Origin: Dendrophyllia cribrosa
Lineage: Eukaryota > Cnidaria > Anthozoa > Scleractinia > Dendrophylliidae
Assembly (NCBI GenBank): GCA_024195265.1
Contig: JAJLRJ010000002.1
Coordinates: 2,187,388 to 2,251,387, forward strand
Direction of reading: 5' to 3'
DNA: 64,000 bases
Shown: positions 1 to 11,900 of the stretch, piece by piece
Layout: each line of letters begins with the position of its first letter
Numbering within the stretch: the first letter of the stretch is position 1
Translations under genes and position numbers: made by a program
Notes under the pieces: generated by a model
What the model was told of the DNA's origin: nothing
The model's input: the letters and a program-made list of their open reading frames with translations, nothing else
Databases searched by the model: none

Positions 1-767
1 TTTTACTTTGGAAAATATTAACAAGGCCGTTTTGGGGTGGCCTCGGCGGGCCGCCATATTGGTAGATCGAAGGTGTTCTTGAGACTTCGACTCTTAGCCT
101 GTTAGCGAATTAAATTGATCACGGCTGATACTGATGCAAAGAACTATCCTTCCTTGCTGCATTTGTTTATATTAATCCGAAAAGGGCAAAGTCTGAGCCA
201 CGAACGACTAAAAAGTCTGAAGGTATACTTTCCGCATTTTGAATGTTTCTAAAATTACCAGAAATTCACCAGCCGATATCGCTACTTGCCATTTCGATTT
301 AGAACTAGCCCTTTTGCCTTAACGTAGATTGTTTATATATAAATTGATTTCATAAATAAAAAAATGGGGCAAATGTAACAGAGCAAAGAAAAGTTTGATA
401 GATCGTGGTGCGGTATAGCCATTTTTGGTATCAGAATTTAGACAAACACCGGCTCAATGTTGCTCGAAAATTATCAATTAATGAATTGATATCCCCTGAT
501 ATCGAGTGAACGTTATACGAAATGGCATCTGTAATGGCAATAATGGTCTGTTATGACAAAGAATTGCGATAAATGTGCGATTGAATAAAAAAAATCGTTA
601 CCAACGGTCGTTTTGTTATTCATATTGCGGCGTATAAATATAAACATCGAATACGAAATATCAGATATTTTGCTCTCAGTTCCCTTATCTAAATCACATC
701 ATCTGCATGTGTGATTTTGGAGTTACTTGATGGAGAAAAAAATACTTTTAGCTGATTACAGCGTATT
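1..767. other. Non-coding flank with an intron-cassette remnant
   Basis: No convincing coding exon is visible. The last part (about 690-757) matches the sequence that lies upstream of EGF exons elsewhere in the window (for example 15590-15655, with 'CTGCATGTGTGATTTTGGAG'). It is therefore probably the 5' part of the intron preceding exon A, separated from that exon by the minisatellite and other inserted DNA. Confidence 0.4.
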
Positions 768-1650
768 TTGCAAAACGGTTTCTATCGTCGTCTTACACAA
801 TCGCTAATCCGCCTTCTCTCAGTTTGTATTATCTGTTCGCATTTTACAATTCGGCTACTTTCGTCCTATTACTCAATTGTTGATCCGTCTTATTTCAGTT
901 CGTTTTTACTGTGCGCATTTGCAATACAGGAACTCTTTCGTCGCGTTACACAATCGTTGATCCGTCTTTCCTCAGTTCGTTTTAACTGTGCGCATTTGCA
1001 ATACCTCTGCTTTCGTCGTCTCACACAATCCATGATTCGTTTTCTTTCAGCTGGTTTTAACTGTGTGCATTTAAAGTACCTCTGCTTTCATCGTCTTACA
1101 CAATCGCTGATCCGCCTTCTCTCAGTTCGTATTTGCTGTTCGCATTCAGTTGCAACACGGTTTCTTTCGTCATCTTACACAATTCCTGATCCGTCGTCTT
1201 TCAGTTCGTTTCAAATGTGCGCATTTGAAATACCGCTGATTTTATTGTGTCGCACAATCGTTCATCCGTCTACTTTCAGTTCGTTTTAACTGTGCGCATT
1301 GCAATACGGCTGCTGTTGTCGCGTTACACAATTGCTGATCCGTCATCTCTCAGTTCGTATCAGCTGTTCGCATTCACAATACGGCTGCTTTCATCGTCTT
1401 ACACAATAGTTGATCCGGCTTCTCTCAGTTTGTTTTAATTGTGGGCATTTGCAATTCCTCTGCTTTCATCGTCTTACACAATTCCTGATCCGTCTTCTTT
1501 CAGTTCGTTTTAACTGTGCGCATTTGCAATTAAGCTAATTTCGTTGTCTCACACAATCGATGATCCGCCTTCTCTCAGTTTGTATTATCTGTGCGCATTT
1601 GCAATACATTCTCTATTACCCAGTTCCTGATCCGACTTCTTTCAGTTGGT
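768..1650. repeat. Minisatellite, about 12 copies of a ~75-bp unit
   Basis: A diverged tandem repeat. Each unit contains a segment like 'CACAATCGTTGATCCGTCTT' followed by 'TCAGTTCGTTTTAACTGTGC'. Copies recur near 797, 868, 948, 1024, 1098, 1178, 1253, 1326, 1401, 1477, 1552 and 1618. Open frames across it are repeat artefacts: the period is not constant and the products are low-complexity. It interrupts the pre-exon part of an EGF cassette. Confidence 0.8.
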
Positions 1651-3153
1651 CAAACTTCGCTGTCATGTAAAAATACTGTCTTAGTCTGCAATTTCTACAT
1701 CTTGGACCTGATGGAAACAATGACTGAAGAACTTCACACGGGCGCTGAAGAAAGAAAGTTCGTCGAAAACCGTTTAGTATTGGTATCGTACATTTTGTTT
1801 ATTTTTCCCTAGGCCGTGTGTGATTGTTGTTTTATTGATTAATATATATATAGATAGGCTGAGCCTAATAGCGTCGCTCTTTGAACAGAAAGCCGATGAT
1901 AAGCTTAACCAAGGTGAAAGGTCGGAAGCACAAGAATTAAGATTGACGACCGGGCTATTTTTCAATATCAGCAATTCTCAAAAACAGAATTACGCGACCG
2001 TCTGCACAGTACATTTAGACCGTACAAAAGTTCACAGAAACAACTTTTTCTGGCTCTAGAATAACTAGTATGACTAATTTCCGAATAAAATACACCTGTT
2101 ACGTATCAAAAATTGCCCGAGAAACTGATTTGGAAATCAAAATTGCAAAAAATACACAAACAGATTTGCATAAGGCGACGCGAGTAAAGTTAGAACAGTT
2201 ACTATGAAATCCAAGTCTTGTTTTGTTTACATAAAATCGCTTTTCAACCTATGTATTAATGAGTGAACAAACACATAAAATTGCACAACACAATCTTCTT
2301 TCGAAAAATGTTATTCAAATCTCTATAAGTTTATGTTTAAAAGCAAAACGCATACCAATTACAGCGCTGTCTTCGATGAAATTCAAGAAAACAATACAAC
2401 TGAATTGAAGCACGTTTTATTAACAATTCTCCAAACTAACGAGAGCACAAAGAAAAAGTCAATCAGAGATTGAAATCAACATAAATTCCCATCGAAAAAT
2501 GCAATTTTTTTACCTTGGAAATCCTTGAAAAGTCTAATCCGTAAAACAAACATCTCCCCTGCTTTGATAAAAACGTATGAAGTTTCCCGAAGCAAGATTT
2601 TATTCCTGAAAGCTCTTCTTTTTCCACTAAAGCGGCTTCTGAGTATGCCTTAATAGACCATATTTGAACTGGTACTAGCTTGCAATTGAGGCTTATGCGG
2701 GGGAATATCATTAAAAATATTTGCATGTGAAAAGATTCCCCCGCATGAGCCTCGACTGCAAGCTAGTACCAGTTCAATACCGAGAATACGAAAATGGTCT
2801 ATTAGTATCCCTATCTTGAGTAGCAAACCGCTAAAAACTGCAGGGAAGTAAAGACTTTAATTCTCCGCTAAACACAACAATCTAACTAAAGTGTTTACCG
2901 AGCTCCCGGCTGTGTGGCCGCGCGAAAAACAAAGCCTCGGTCTCGGTTTGCTTTCAAAATTGCTAAGATTCCGGATGTTGTGACACGGGCGGGCGGCCGC
3001 GGGCGGTGGCACACGCACGCACGCGCCCGCGAAGCATTCCGCTAGCCATGACCATGAAAAATGACGGGCATAGGTTTTGTTCTATGAGTATGGGGCTGCG
3101 CGCGGGCCATCGGCCCGCAGAGCTCCGCTAATAATATTGTGCTTTCTATTTAG
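1651..3153. other. Intron/inserted DNA upstream of EGF exon A
   Basis: No gene is seen. It contains a long imperfect hairpin (2651-2805) and a GC-rich patch (about 2900-3120) with GGGCGG-type runs, unlike the A/T-rich surroundings. That patch may be part of an inserted element. The polypyrimidine tract and AG at 3140-3153 are the acceptor for exon A. Confidence 0.4.
2651..2805. repeat. Imperfect inverted repeat (hairpin/MITE-like)
   Basis: Arms of about 45 nt (2662-2706 and 2735-2778) contain 'GAACTGGTACTAGCTTGCA' and its complement. The outer 'TAATAGACCAT' near 2650 pairs with 'ATGGTCTATTA' near 2795. No protein is encoded. No paralogous empty site was found, so mobility is only inferred. 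Confidence 0.55.
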
Positions 3154-3267
3154 ACACTAATGACTGTTCGTCCAACCCGTGTGTAAACAATGGAACTTGT
3201 ACAGACAAAGTGGATGACTACAATTGCACATGCGTACCTGGGTTTGAAGGGAAAAATTGTAGTGCAG
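3154..3267 (+). CDS. EGF-like exon A
   Basis: A 114-nt exon bounded by 'CTATTTAG' and 'GTAAGTTG', phase 1-1. It encodes one EGF module with six cysteines in the order C-x4-C-x5-C-x8-C-x-C-x8-C. The calcium-binding lead is T-N-D-C here, where most sister exons have T-D-D-C. The intron that follows matches those after exons I and M (about 19840 and 26340), so A is the last exon of a preceding copy of the repeated exon block. It forms part of a secreted or membrane-anchored extracellular protein. Confidence 0.85.
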
Positions 3268-3534
3268 GTAAGTTGTCATGAGAAGCCGTAATAATAATTG
3301 CATGCTTTGATATTTATTGAAGCAGGAATACGCGAATTTTGAAAATGACAATGTGATAATACGATTCTATTTAGGGCATCCGAATTCATTGGCAATGTAT
3401 CGAAATGTAGCTTGGGATAGCTTGGGATGGCAATCAATCAATCAAAGCTTTATTAAAACACAATATCCCACGGTGTCATGGTAAATCTGCGGAGAAAAAC
3501 CGTCATTATGAATGCCGCAAACAAATCACATTAA

Positions 3535-5440
3535 GGTGGCTCCCTAGGGTTTTTACAAAATGCGTAAATCTTCTGACAATGAGTTACCTTTTTGACCCTA
3601 GAACTTTCCTCTTTCGCTTTACGATCAAGGGCTTTAATTAGCAGTAAGGTAATCAACATAACGACAATTATGTTTTCGTTCTTATTGCCTTTGCCAAGGC
3701 TGTTGCCATGGCAACAGAACTTCTTTAAAATGACTGAATATAAGCAATATTGTCTTTTTCTGCAGTAATTTCTCGAGTTATCTTCGCTAAAATTCCTTTA
3801 AACGTTGCACTCAAATGAGAATTATCAAAAGGAAAATTTTAGAGAGAAAAAAATCATGGTGTTGCCCAGGCAGGTAAGAAGTATTTCCGAATTTCATGTA
3901 TTGTAGATTAAAATTGAATTTATCTGATAGATGTCTTCAAAAAACAAACTTGTTAAAGGCGGCTCCTGTCCCTTCAAGTGTGCAATTTTGTAGAAAATTT
4001 CACCGAAGGAAACTCGAGAAAACTCACGGTTCATTTTGGCCTTTGCGTGTATTCTGACGTCATAAAATTTCGAGGCTTTCACGCGCGCATGCGTACTGTT
4101 AAACAAAGCGCGAGTTGTTTACTACCAGCTGGCTGAATTGTACTAACTTCAGTGGAAACCTAGGTCTACTTGGTTATTGTGGAAGATTTCAGGGACAAAA
4201 ATATAGGTAATGTATTTGTTACCTATAACTGAATAATATCTTGGATATATTTAACGACGGCGGCCAAAATTCGACCAGTGCGTTATACAACTTGCCTTGG
4301 AAAAGCGGCGGCATTTAAGCTTATACTGTAAGTGTAATTTAGACAATCTAGCGCTTGTTTACAAAGGTTTTGACTCCATCTGATTTAAGTGTTCTTATTT
4401 TTCCGCTTTTTGTTTTCTTCTAATCGAGATTCTGTGAATTTTCATTAAAAAGTATTGCTTAAATTTGTCATTCTAGTTTTGTTCTAGTTTGTTGCCAATA
4501 TATTAAAATTTACACACATTTTCGCGATCGGATTTTACGAGATAATTCGTACTTTCACTACATTGCTCGGTTTGTATGCTTTTATTTCTCAGTTTTTGCC
4601 TTCTTTTATCTATATTCTGTTAGTTTCATTCAAGAAAATATGATTTTTAAATTAGAATATCTCAGTTTAAGCTTTCGCACTGCTATAAATGAATTACGCT
4701 CGACTTTTCTTTTATAAAAGTTAATCTACAGCTTCCCACGGCTTCGCTGTATGAAAGCAAGAACATTTCTCTATCCTCACTGGAGGCAAACACAACAGCC
4801 TGTCGTTTATTCTACCGAGAGACATAACTGATAGAAATGAGTTCACTTTGCAAAGTAATTTTTTCGTTTATGAATGAAAAAGTTGTAAAGATTACCGAGT
4901 TAGTTTAGTTTTTGGACGCGTTGTGCCAGTTTTGCTTTTTCGCGGCGCGTAAAGACGGCATTTCTTGGACAGTCCAGCACGTTGAAAAGACGACTTCTTG
5001 GAGGAGTAGTGTCCTTGCCTGTTCCACAACCATATGAATCCCCTTCCTTGGTTTCTTGACCATTTACGGTAGCGTTAACAACTTCAAAAACTACAACTAT
5101 ATACGCGGTGTAAACCTGATCCACCGTCGTAAGTACCCCGATCGACGATAATGAAAATTACTAAAATTACTCAGAACTCCGGAAAAAGAACGTTTTTCTA
5201 CCCTACTTTGGCTCGACAAAAATTGTAGCCTTCTAAAGGATCGCTGTATGTTTAGAAATGGTCAGAAGTCTGCACCTTCCTTACGCAATAAAATTTGAAA
5301 AACTTTGTAAAGGTGAAGTGCGACTCCATGTTTGTTTACTCTTTTCGCGTAGAGCTGCGCGTAGGTTGCGCGGGCTTTTCAAATCTCGCGCCATTCTAGT
5401 AACCAGCTCGCGCGCGGTCAAAAAACTGTAGGGAGCCACC
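3535..5440. mobile_element. TTAA-flanked TIR element, 1906 bp, non-coding
   Basis: It starts GGTGGCTCCCTA and ends with the complement TAGGGAGCCACC, flanked on both sides by TTAA (3531-3534 and 5441-5444). The paralogous intron at 26610-26630 lacks it. TTAA target duplication is the hallmark of piggyBac-type transposition, but no transposase is visible. The weak open frames inside (such as 4900-5124 minus) show no recognisable domain. Inferred non-autonomous element. Confidence 0.75.
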
Positions 5441-5444
5441 TTAA

Positions 5445-5789
5445 TTGTATGCGCGTTCACATCAAAGCTAACAACATGGAGAGCGACTTTCGACAAATTA
5501 CTTCGAGATCAAGTGGCTATAAAGTTCAGACTGTTCTGTCCTAGTGTAAGGGATCACAAGGGATTTCACATAGTATCCATTTGTTTTCAAGGTGTTGGTC
5601 CGCGTTGTCTATTTTTCAGTCTGCTATTTAGCCCTGATGTACCGGTTCACCAGTACAGAAGCGTTCGAACTCAGTTGCTTAGAATTGCGTGTGAATTTAA
5701 CTTCGATCATTGCAGACGGAAGCGATTGCCAGTAAATGCAATCGCTTGCAAGTTGTGATCAAACGGAGTCGCAAATTGATGCAAGTTTC
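5445..5789. other. Intron sequence shared with exon I/M introns
   Basis: It matches 20285-20572 and 26615-26920 in the paralogous introns ('CAACATGGAGAGCGAC' and following). Short open frames in it differ between copies and are not supported as coding. Confidence 0.5.
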
Positions 5790-6461
5790 CAACTAGGGAT
5801 GGACTTGCCTTGATTACCTCAAAAATTGACTATTGCAACTCGCTAATGTATGACTTACCTACCTACCTTCTTAAAAGGCTTCGACATGTACAAAATGCTA
5901 CTGCTCGCCTAATATCTTTCTCACCAAGATCTGCCCATACAATATATTACATTCATTGTTGTTGCACTGCACTGGTTTCCCATCCATCTACGTACTGAAT
6001 TCAAGATCCTCCAAATCACATACAAATCCCTTCATGACCTTGCTCCTCTTTAACTGAACGATTCAATTCAACGACTGCGCAACCTGAGATCTTCTAAATA
6101 CCAAATTTTAATCTCATATCTTATTGCCGGCGTGCTTTTTCCTTTGCGGCACCATATCTCTGAAACAGATTACCTGAACATACAAAAAATGCGGAAACTA
6201 TTGGCATTTATAAACGTAAACTTAAAACGTTACTTTTTAAACAAACTTTTTAAACTTAACTTTGTAGATTTTATTTGTAACGTTTTTTAGCTTTTTAGAA
6301 CATCTTACTTGTAATTAATAATTTAATGTTTTTCTTTTTAAGCGAGCTTTTTAACTTATTTTTGTAGTTTTCAGAATTCAGTTTTAGTGTATTTTGAATG
6401 TAATTTCCGCCTTTGAATCGCCGAAAAAAGGCGCTACAGAAATTTATTATTATCATCATCA

Positions 6462-6499
<38 letters not shown>

Positions 6500-6505
6500 T
6501 CAGTT
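5790..6505 (+). mobile_element. 3' fragment of a non-LTR (LINE) retrotransposon
   Basis: The frame around 5805-5930 reads DYCNSLMYDLPTYLLKRL and then VQNATARLI. This signature is typical of the end of the reverse transcriptase in CR1/L2/RTE-like LINEs. Downstream sequence carries the usual 3' UTR and ends in an (ATC/ATT)n tract at about 6440-6500. The upstream reverse transcriptase and endonuclease parts are absent, so this is a 5'-truncated dead copy. A second copy lies at about 26985-28020. Confidence 0.7.
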
Positions 6506-6805
6506 TACATGCATCCCGACCTTAAGAAATCGACGACATTAAGTATCGTGATTACCAGCTTAAAAATTTCAATTAGAAAATATATGAAATCTATTGTTTA
6601 TCGCAAAACTGTGAATCGCCACTTTTCTAATAATTGAAAAGTTGGCTTAATATCTGTAACAGGAACTTCTTGGTATCTGGATTTTATGTTAGCGCTTTTC
6701 AATAAAGAAAAGAAAGTATAAACGAAAATTTTTATGGCCTATTAGCTGATTACACCAAGGTGAATGCTATTGTTATAGATTAATAATATCTTGGTCTTTA
6801 TTTAG
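6506..6805. other. Intron upstream of composite exon B
   Basis: It ends in the acceptor 'GGTCTTTATTTAG'. The same sequence precedes exon N (28030-28332). Nothing else is seen. Confidence 0.5.
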
Positions 6806-7573
6806 ACACTGATGACTGTTTTCCCAACCCATGTGTAAACAATGGAACATGTAAAGACGAAGTGAATAACTACACTTGCACTTGCGTACCTGGGTATGAA
6901 GGGAAAAACTGCAGTGTTACTACAAGTGCATCGCACTCTGTCAGTATCAGCATTTTACCTTCAACAAGTGTGTCTCAAAGTGCCTCGCCATCTGTTAGTC
7001 CCAGCGTGTCACAATCTACAAGTGGATCTTCAAGTATTTCGCAGCAGGTCAGCATTAGCGTTTCACCTTCAACAAGTTTGTCTCCAAGTGTTTCGCCATC
7101 TGTCAGTCCGAGTGAGTCACAATCTACAAGTGTCACTTCAAGTATCTCACAGTCGATCAGCAACAGCCTTTCACCTTCAGCAAGTGTGTCTCAAAGTGTC
7201 TCGCCATATGTTAGTCCGAGCGTCTCATCATCTACAAGTGGATCTATAAGTGTCTCGCGATCGGTCAGCATCAGTTTTTCACCTTCAACAAGAGTTTCTT
7301 CAAGTGTCTCGCCATCTGTCAGTTCGAGCGGATCACATTCTTCAAGTATCTCTTCAAGTGTTTCCCACTTTGTCAGCATCAGCGTTTCACCTTCAACAAG
7401 TGTATCTCCAAGTATTTCGCCATCTGTCAGTCCGAGTGTGTCGCAATCTATTTATTTAGACACTGATGACTGTTCACCCAACCCGTGTGTTAACGGTGGA
7501 TCATGTACAGACGGAATGAATGACTACACTTGCACATGCATACCTGGGTATGAAGGGAAGAACTGCAGCGTCG
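6806..7573 (+). CDS. Composite exon B: EGF, Ser-rich repeat, EGF
   Basis: A 768-nt exon, phase 1-1. The first ~38 codons are an EGF module. About 170 codons of SxS-type sequence follow (blocks such as [19 protein letters not shown], rich in Ser, Thr, Val and Pro, mucin-like and probably O-glycosylated). A second EGF module ends at the donor GTAAGTTG. The two parts are joined in frame through SIYLD, which is the old acceptor tract 'CTATTTATTTAG' read as codons. Splicing at that AG (exon start 7460) would give the ordinary 114-nt EGF exon. A near-identical copy is exon N. Confidence 0.85.
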
Positions 7574-7743
7574 GTAAGTTGTCATGAGCAGCGATGTTAA
7601 CCATGGTCTTGGTATTTGATTTTAATTCTTTTAAAACAAGAAACATATAATCTTAAGTGTAAACATAAACATATGATCTTAACTGTCAGTTAATTACAAC
7701 AAAGTGAATGTTATTGATTGATAATATTGTTGTTTTCATTTAG
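7574..7743. other. Short intron between exons B and C
   Basis: It opens with GTAAGTTGTC and closes with TTTTCATTTAG. No other feature. Confidence 0.6.
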
Positions 7744-7857
7744 ACTCTGATAACTGTTCGCCCAACCCATGTTTAAACAATGGAACCTGTACAGACGAAG
7801 TGAATGACTACACTTGCACATGCGCACCTGGGTATGAAGGGAAGAACTGTAGCATCA
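7744..7857 (+). CDS. EGF-like exon C
   Basis: A 114-nt phase 1-1 exon with one six-cysteine EGF module. It begins S-D-N-C rather than T-D-D-C, has LNNGTC between cysteines 2 and 3, and an A-P-G-Y loop before the last cysteine. Exon O (29271-29384) is its paralog. Confidence 0.85.
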
Positions 7858-7892
7858 GTAAGTTGTCATGAACATCTTATTATGCATACTTT

Positions 7893-7907
<15 letters not shown>

Positions 7908-7927
<20 letters not shown>

Positions 7928-8003
7928 ATGGGCGTTTACAATGGCGAGCCGAAGGCGAGCCATTGTAAACGCCCATACAGATCGGACGCGAATATTTTAT
8001 CGT
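7908..8003. repeat. Hairpin element in the intron after exon C
   Basis: A near-perfect inverted repeat: 'GGGCGTTTACAATGGC' pairs with its complement around a short loop (GAGCCGAAGGCGAG), and GATAAAATAT at the outside pairs with ATATTTTATC. The paralogous hairpin at about 29424-29523 lacks one AT step. It is probably a small foldback or MITE. Confidence 0.7.
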
Positions 8004-8613
8004 ATTTATGAAATAAAACAATGAGTAGAGATCTGTATGAAAAGTTAATGCATACTAATTAGCTAAGCAGATGTCTGTATCAAAAGTTAATGCTACTGTT
8101 TAATAATTCATCAACTCAGTTGATTTGTATTGGGGTTTACAAACCTTCATTAAATTTTCATTTCTTTTGTACTTTCCTTATGAATTATTAATTAATTTTA
8201 TAATACTGAATTAAGATGATGCAGGTTTTGGTAAATGACGATGTGATCAAACGATCAAACGGACTCGCAAATCGATGCAAGTTTAAAAACAAGCATTAAG
8301 CTTAACCCTTACGTTAACGAAGGAATTGAAATTAATAAAACATCTTTTTAGGGGGTAAGTGAATGTTGACCGTGAGCAATCGACGATATTCGGCATCGCG
8401 TTTCCCTCCAACCTCAATCTTAATGAAAATAAATACGAAATATGTTCCTTTCGAAGGTAAACTGCAATTCTCAGTAGGGAAAAATTATTTGGAACAACAT
8501 CTTCATCTGTGTATTTGATTTTGATGCTGTATAACGGAGGTAAAACACTGTTAGCTGATTACAGCATAGTGAATGTTATTCTTTTGATTGATAATATTTT
8601 GCTTTCTATATAG
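8004..8613. other. Intron upstream of exon D
   Basis: It carries the intron motif 'GTGAGCAATCGACGATATT' (about 8374) that recurs before most EGF exons, a sign that introns and exons were duplicated together. No gene. Confidence 0.5.
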
Positions 8614-8727
8614 ACACTGATAACTGTTCGTCCAACCCGTGTTTAAACAATGGAACATGTACAGACAAAGTGAATGACTACAATTGCACATGCGTACCTG
8701 GCTTTGAAGGGAAGAACTGCAGCGTCG
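8614..8727 (+). CDS. EGF-like exon D
   Basis: A 114-nt phase 1-1 EGF exon (T-D-N-C start, LNNGTC, V-P-G-F loop, ends C-S-V before the donor GTAAGTTTTC). Paralog: exon P (30144-30257). Confidence 0.85.
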
Positions 8728-8915
8728 GTAAGTTTTCATGAACAAACATCTTTTTTCTTTCATGCTTTAATATTGAAGGAAGATGACGCAGGTTTTGGCA
8801 AATGGTAATTTGATCAAATGATCAAAGAGAGTCGCAAGGCAAACGGAGTTGCAAATCGACGCAAGTTTCAAAACAAGCATTGAGCGTAACATTTTCGTTA
8901 ATGAAAGTATTAAAA

Positions 8916-11900
8916 CAAGAGAAAATAATTGGACAGAGAGGGAGTCTCCCAGTAATGGGTTTGGGATATCTTAATTGCAAAAAAGTTATTTTTAGTAACA
9001 ATGCGGACCACGCGAAAACATTTTCCGGTGAGCTGGTTGACTTCCGGAAAACTCGCTTTCATGAATCAGCCCGTCAAGCCAGGCGGTGTCAGCAAATTAA
9101 AAAATGGCGACCATCGCGGTGGTAATTTCGCATGTGAAAAAGAAAGTAAAATGGTCCTGTTTGAGCAAAGAACGTTATAAAGTACCACAGCGGCTGGATA
9201 CATAGATCTTCATCTATCTTTATACACAAACTGTTGCAACTGAAGCGGTAAAAAGGGGGCTGGACAATTCAACTTACCGGACAGATGCCAATCAACCATC
9301 CACTCCAATCTCTTGTAAGCGTCGTTTCTAAAAGTTTGAAGTCACTTTGCTCGATCGATGGCCAGCCCATCCAAACTTTTCAGTCGTGAAATATTTGCAT
9401 ACTGTAGAATTCAAAGTTGTTATGTTTTTTTTTAGCTGAAGGATAGGAGGATTCTCTTCTGGGAAAATCACTTTTTAGGAATTTCAACACGGCAAGGAGT
9501 TAAAAACGCTAAAACCGGTTATATGCTTTATACGTTTGGAAGGACTTTGTCAGGAGCATCTTCTTTCCACTGATGGAAAATGAATATCAGTTCTGTTGAG
9601 GTCAGCTACCAAGGAACTCTATACTGACAGCCGGGTTAGAGGTTATTTAGAGCCAAAGTGTAAGTAAAATTTCTGGAAAAGTGATAATTTTTATTTATTC
9701 GATAGGCCGCGTGTTCTAAGTTAAATTCATTTATTAAAGCTTACTTGGATTATTGACTTCAAAAAAAATCCAGTAGACTCGTATTATTTTATTTCTAAAA
9801 AGCGAATAAATAAAACACGCTTTTCTAGTGATGTCACCTTAATTTATTCATTGAACTTTGGGATAAAGGCCACCCGTTTCTTTTTAGTAAATTTGCAGAC
9901 CTTATAATAAAATTGCGGGCCTCCCCTTTGTCAGACAAAAGATCAGAAAGTTTGGCTGACACTGTATGCGACGTCAAAAAACTTAAATGACCTACTATAG
10001 AAAATAGAGGCAATCAATTAAGAATTGTAGCTAAGGTGAATGCATTGACCATACACTTAAATTCCACCCAAGGCCATTTTTTTCAATAAATGATTTCGAA
10101 AGAGCGGATCGATGCCCTGCTTGGAAGCGGCCGCCGTTTACACGCTTTGTATTTAGCATTTTTTGCATAAATTTCTATTGACATCTTTATTCGCCTTCTC
10201 ACATTTATGTTTCATAAACGAATCGATTAGATCCTTTTCCGCCAGTGAGTGTAGGTTGCTGTTATAATTTGGATTATTTCGCCAAAATAGTTTCAGAGAA
10301 ATGACTTTAAGCTTATTTTCGCGTGTACGCGAGTTTCAGCGTCCAACTTCATAAAAATTCCTTGGATTTTATTTAACGATGCCTCTTTTTAATACGGTTA
10401 ACACCACTGGCTTATTTTTCATTGAAGTTTGGTTGTAATCTAAGAAGGGAGAGGAGATCAAAATCGATATTTTCGTGAGTAAACTAAAATATTCACTTCA
10501 GACATTCTAAAATTCGTTTTCTTCGACATTTTCGTGCCAAACATAACAAGATACTTGGCTTACAATTTGTAGCCTCAGCATGTCTCCACGGCCACAGTTT
10601 TACTTTCATACCTTCATATATATTTGCTGGTTCATACAAACAGAATTTTGTAATATCTTTGATGTCTTTTATCCCGGGTCACAGCTAAGGTAACCGGAAA
10701 TTCCTGAAGTTTGTCATGCATACACTCAGTTCGAAGGAACTTTACAGGTCCACTTTTCCCCAGCAGTTGTTAAATGAATGAAAACTTTATTTTTTAACTA
10801 TAATTCAGACGATACTCCAATGGCGAAAACAAGCAGGCATCGTTTTGGAATAAACTCCAAGGAAAGGCCAGCAAACATTTTTGTGAAGCTATTAAATAAT
10901 GCGTGTAGTCGGCTGAAACTCGCGCGTTGTTTGTTTATAAAGTCCTTAAAATTCTCAGTGACCAATTATAATCCAATAAAAGCAACGTTCGGAAAAACAA
11001 CTTATTGATTTTTATGAAACATAACTTGGACAAAGTGAATGAAGATGTCCGATCCATTGTTTTTTATTAGAAAAGGTAAATAGAAAGCGTGTAACCGACG
11101 GCGCTTCCAAACAAGGCATCATCCGTAGTTTTCATTTATTAAAAAAACGTGGCCTTGGGTATGATGCATTTTCGTATTGAAACTTAGCTAAACTTCTTTA
11201 AGCCTAAACACAAAAGTTAATAATATTAATTGCCTTTTAAGTCTAGAGTGGACCAAGTTTTTGACGTCGTGATACCGTGTTCAGCAATCTTTTAAACTGA
11301 GGTTAAGCTGTACTTTGACATGTACAAACAAAGGATCGTTGCCGCATGCGAGTTTACTAAAAAGAAATGGTGGCCTTTTATCACAAAGTTCAATGAATAA
11401 ATTAAGGTACATCACTAGAAAAGTGTGTTTTATTTATTCGCTTTTTAAAAATAAAATAATACAAGTCTACTGGATTTTTTCGAAGTCAATAATCCAAGTA
11501 CGTATAGATGAAAACTAACTACGCATGAATTAAACTTAACCTAAAACACGCGGCCTATCGAATAAATAAAATTCAATCACTTTTCCAAAAAGTTTACTTA
11601 CACTTTGGCTCCAAATAAACCTCTAACCCGCGGCTGTCAGTATAGAGTTCCTTGGTAGCTGACCTCAACAGAACTGATATTCATTTTCCATGGAAAGAAG
11701 ATGCTCCTGACAAAGTCCTTCCAAACGTAAGCTTATAGAAAACAAATCCATGCATGCATGTGAACCGGTTTTAGCGTTTTTAACTCCTTGCCGTGTTGAA
11801 ATTCCTAAAAAGTGATTTTCCCATAAGGGAATCATCCTATCCTTCAGCTACAAAAAACATAACAACTTTGAATTCTACAGTATGCAAATATTTCACGTCT

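Noticed and set aside
768..1438. Open frames rich in RRLTQSLIRLLS
   Set aside because: Minisatellite repeat, no splice or domain support, units of varying length.
3157..3351. Antisense frames covering EGF exons (also at 8551, 15667, 18865, 19684, 25365, 26184, 30081, 35726)
   Set aside because: Mirror images of the duplicated plus-strand EGF exons; they run through splice sites and give no domain.
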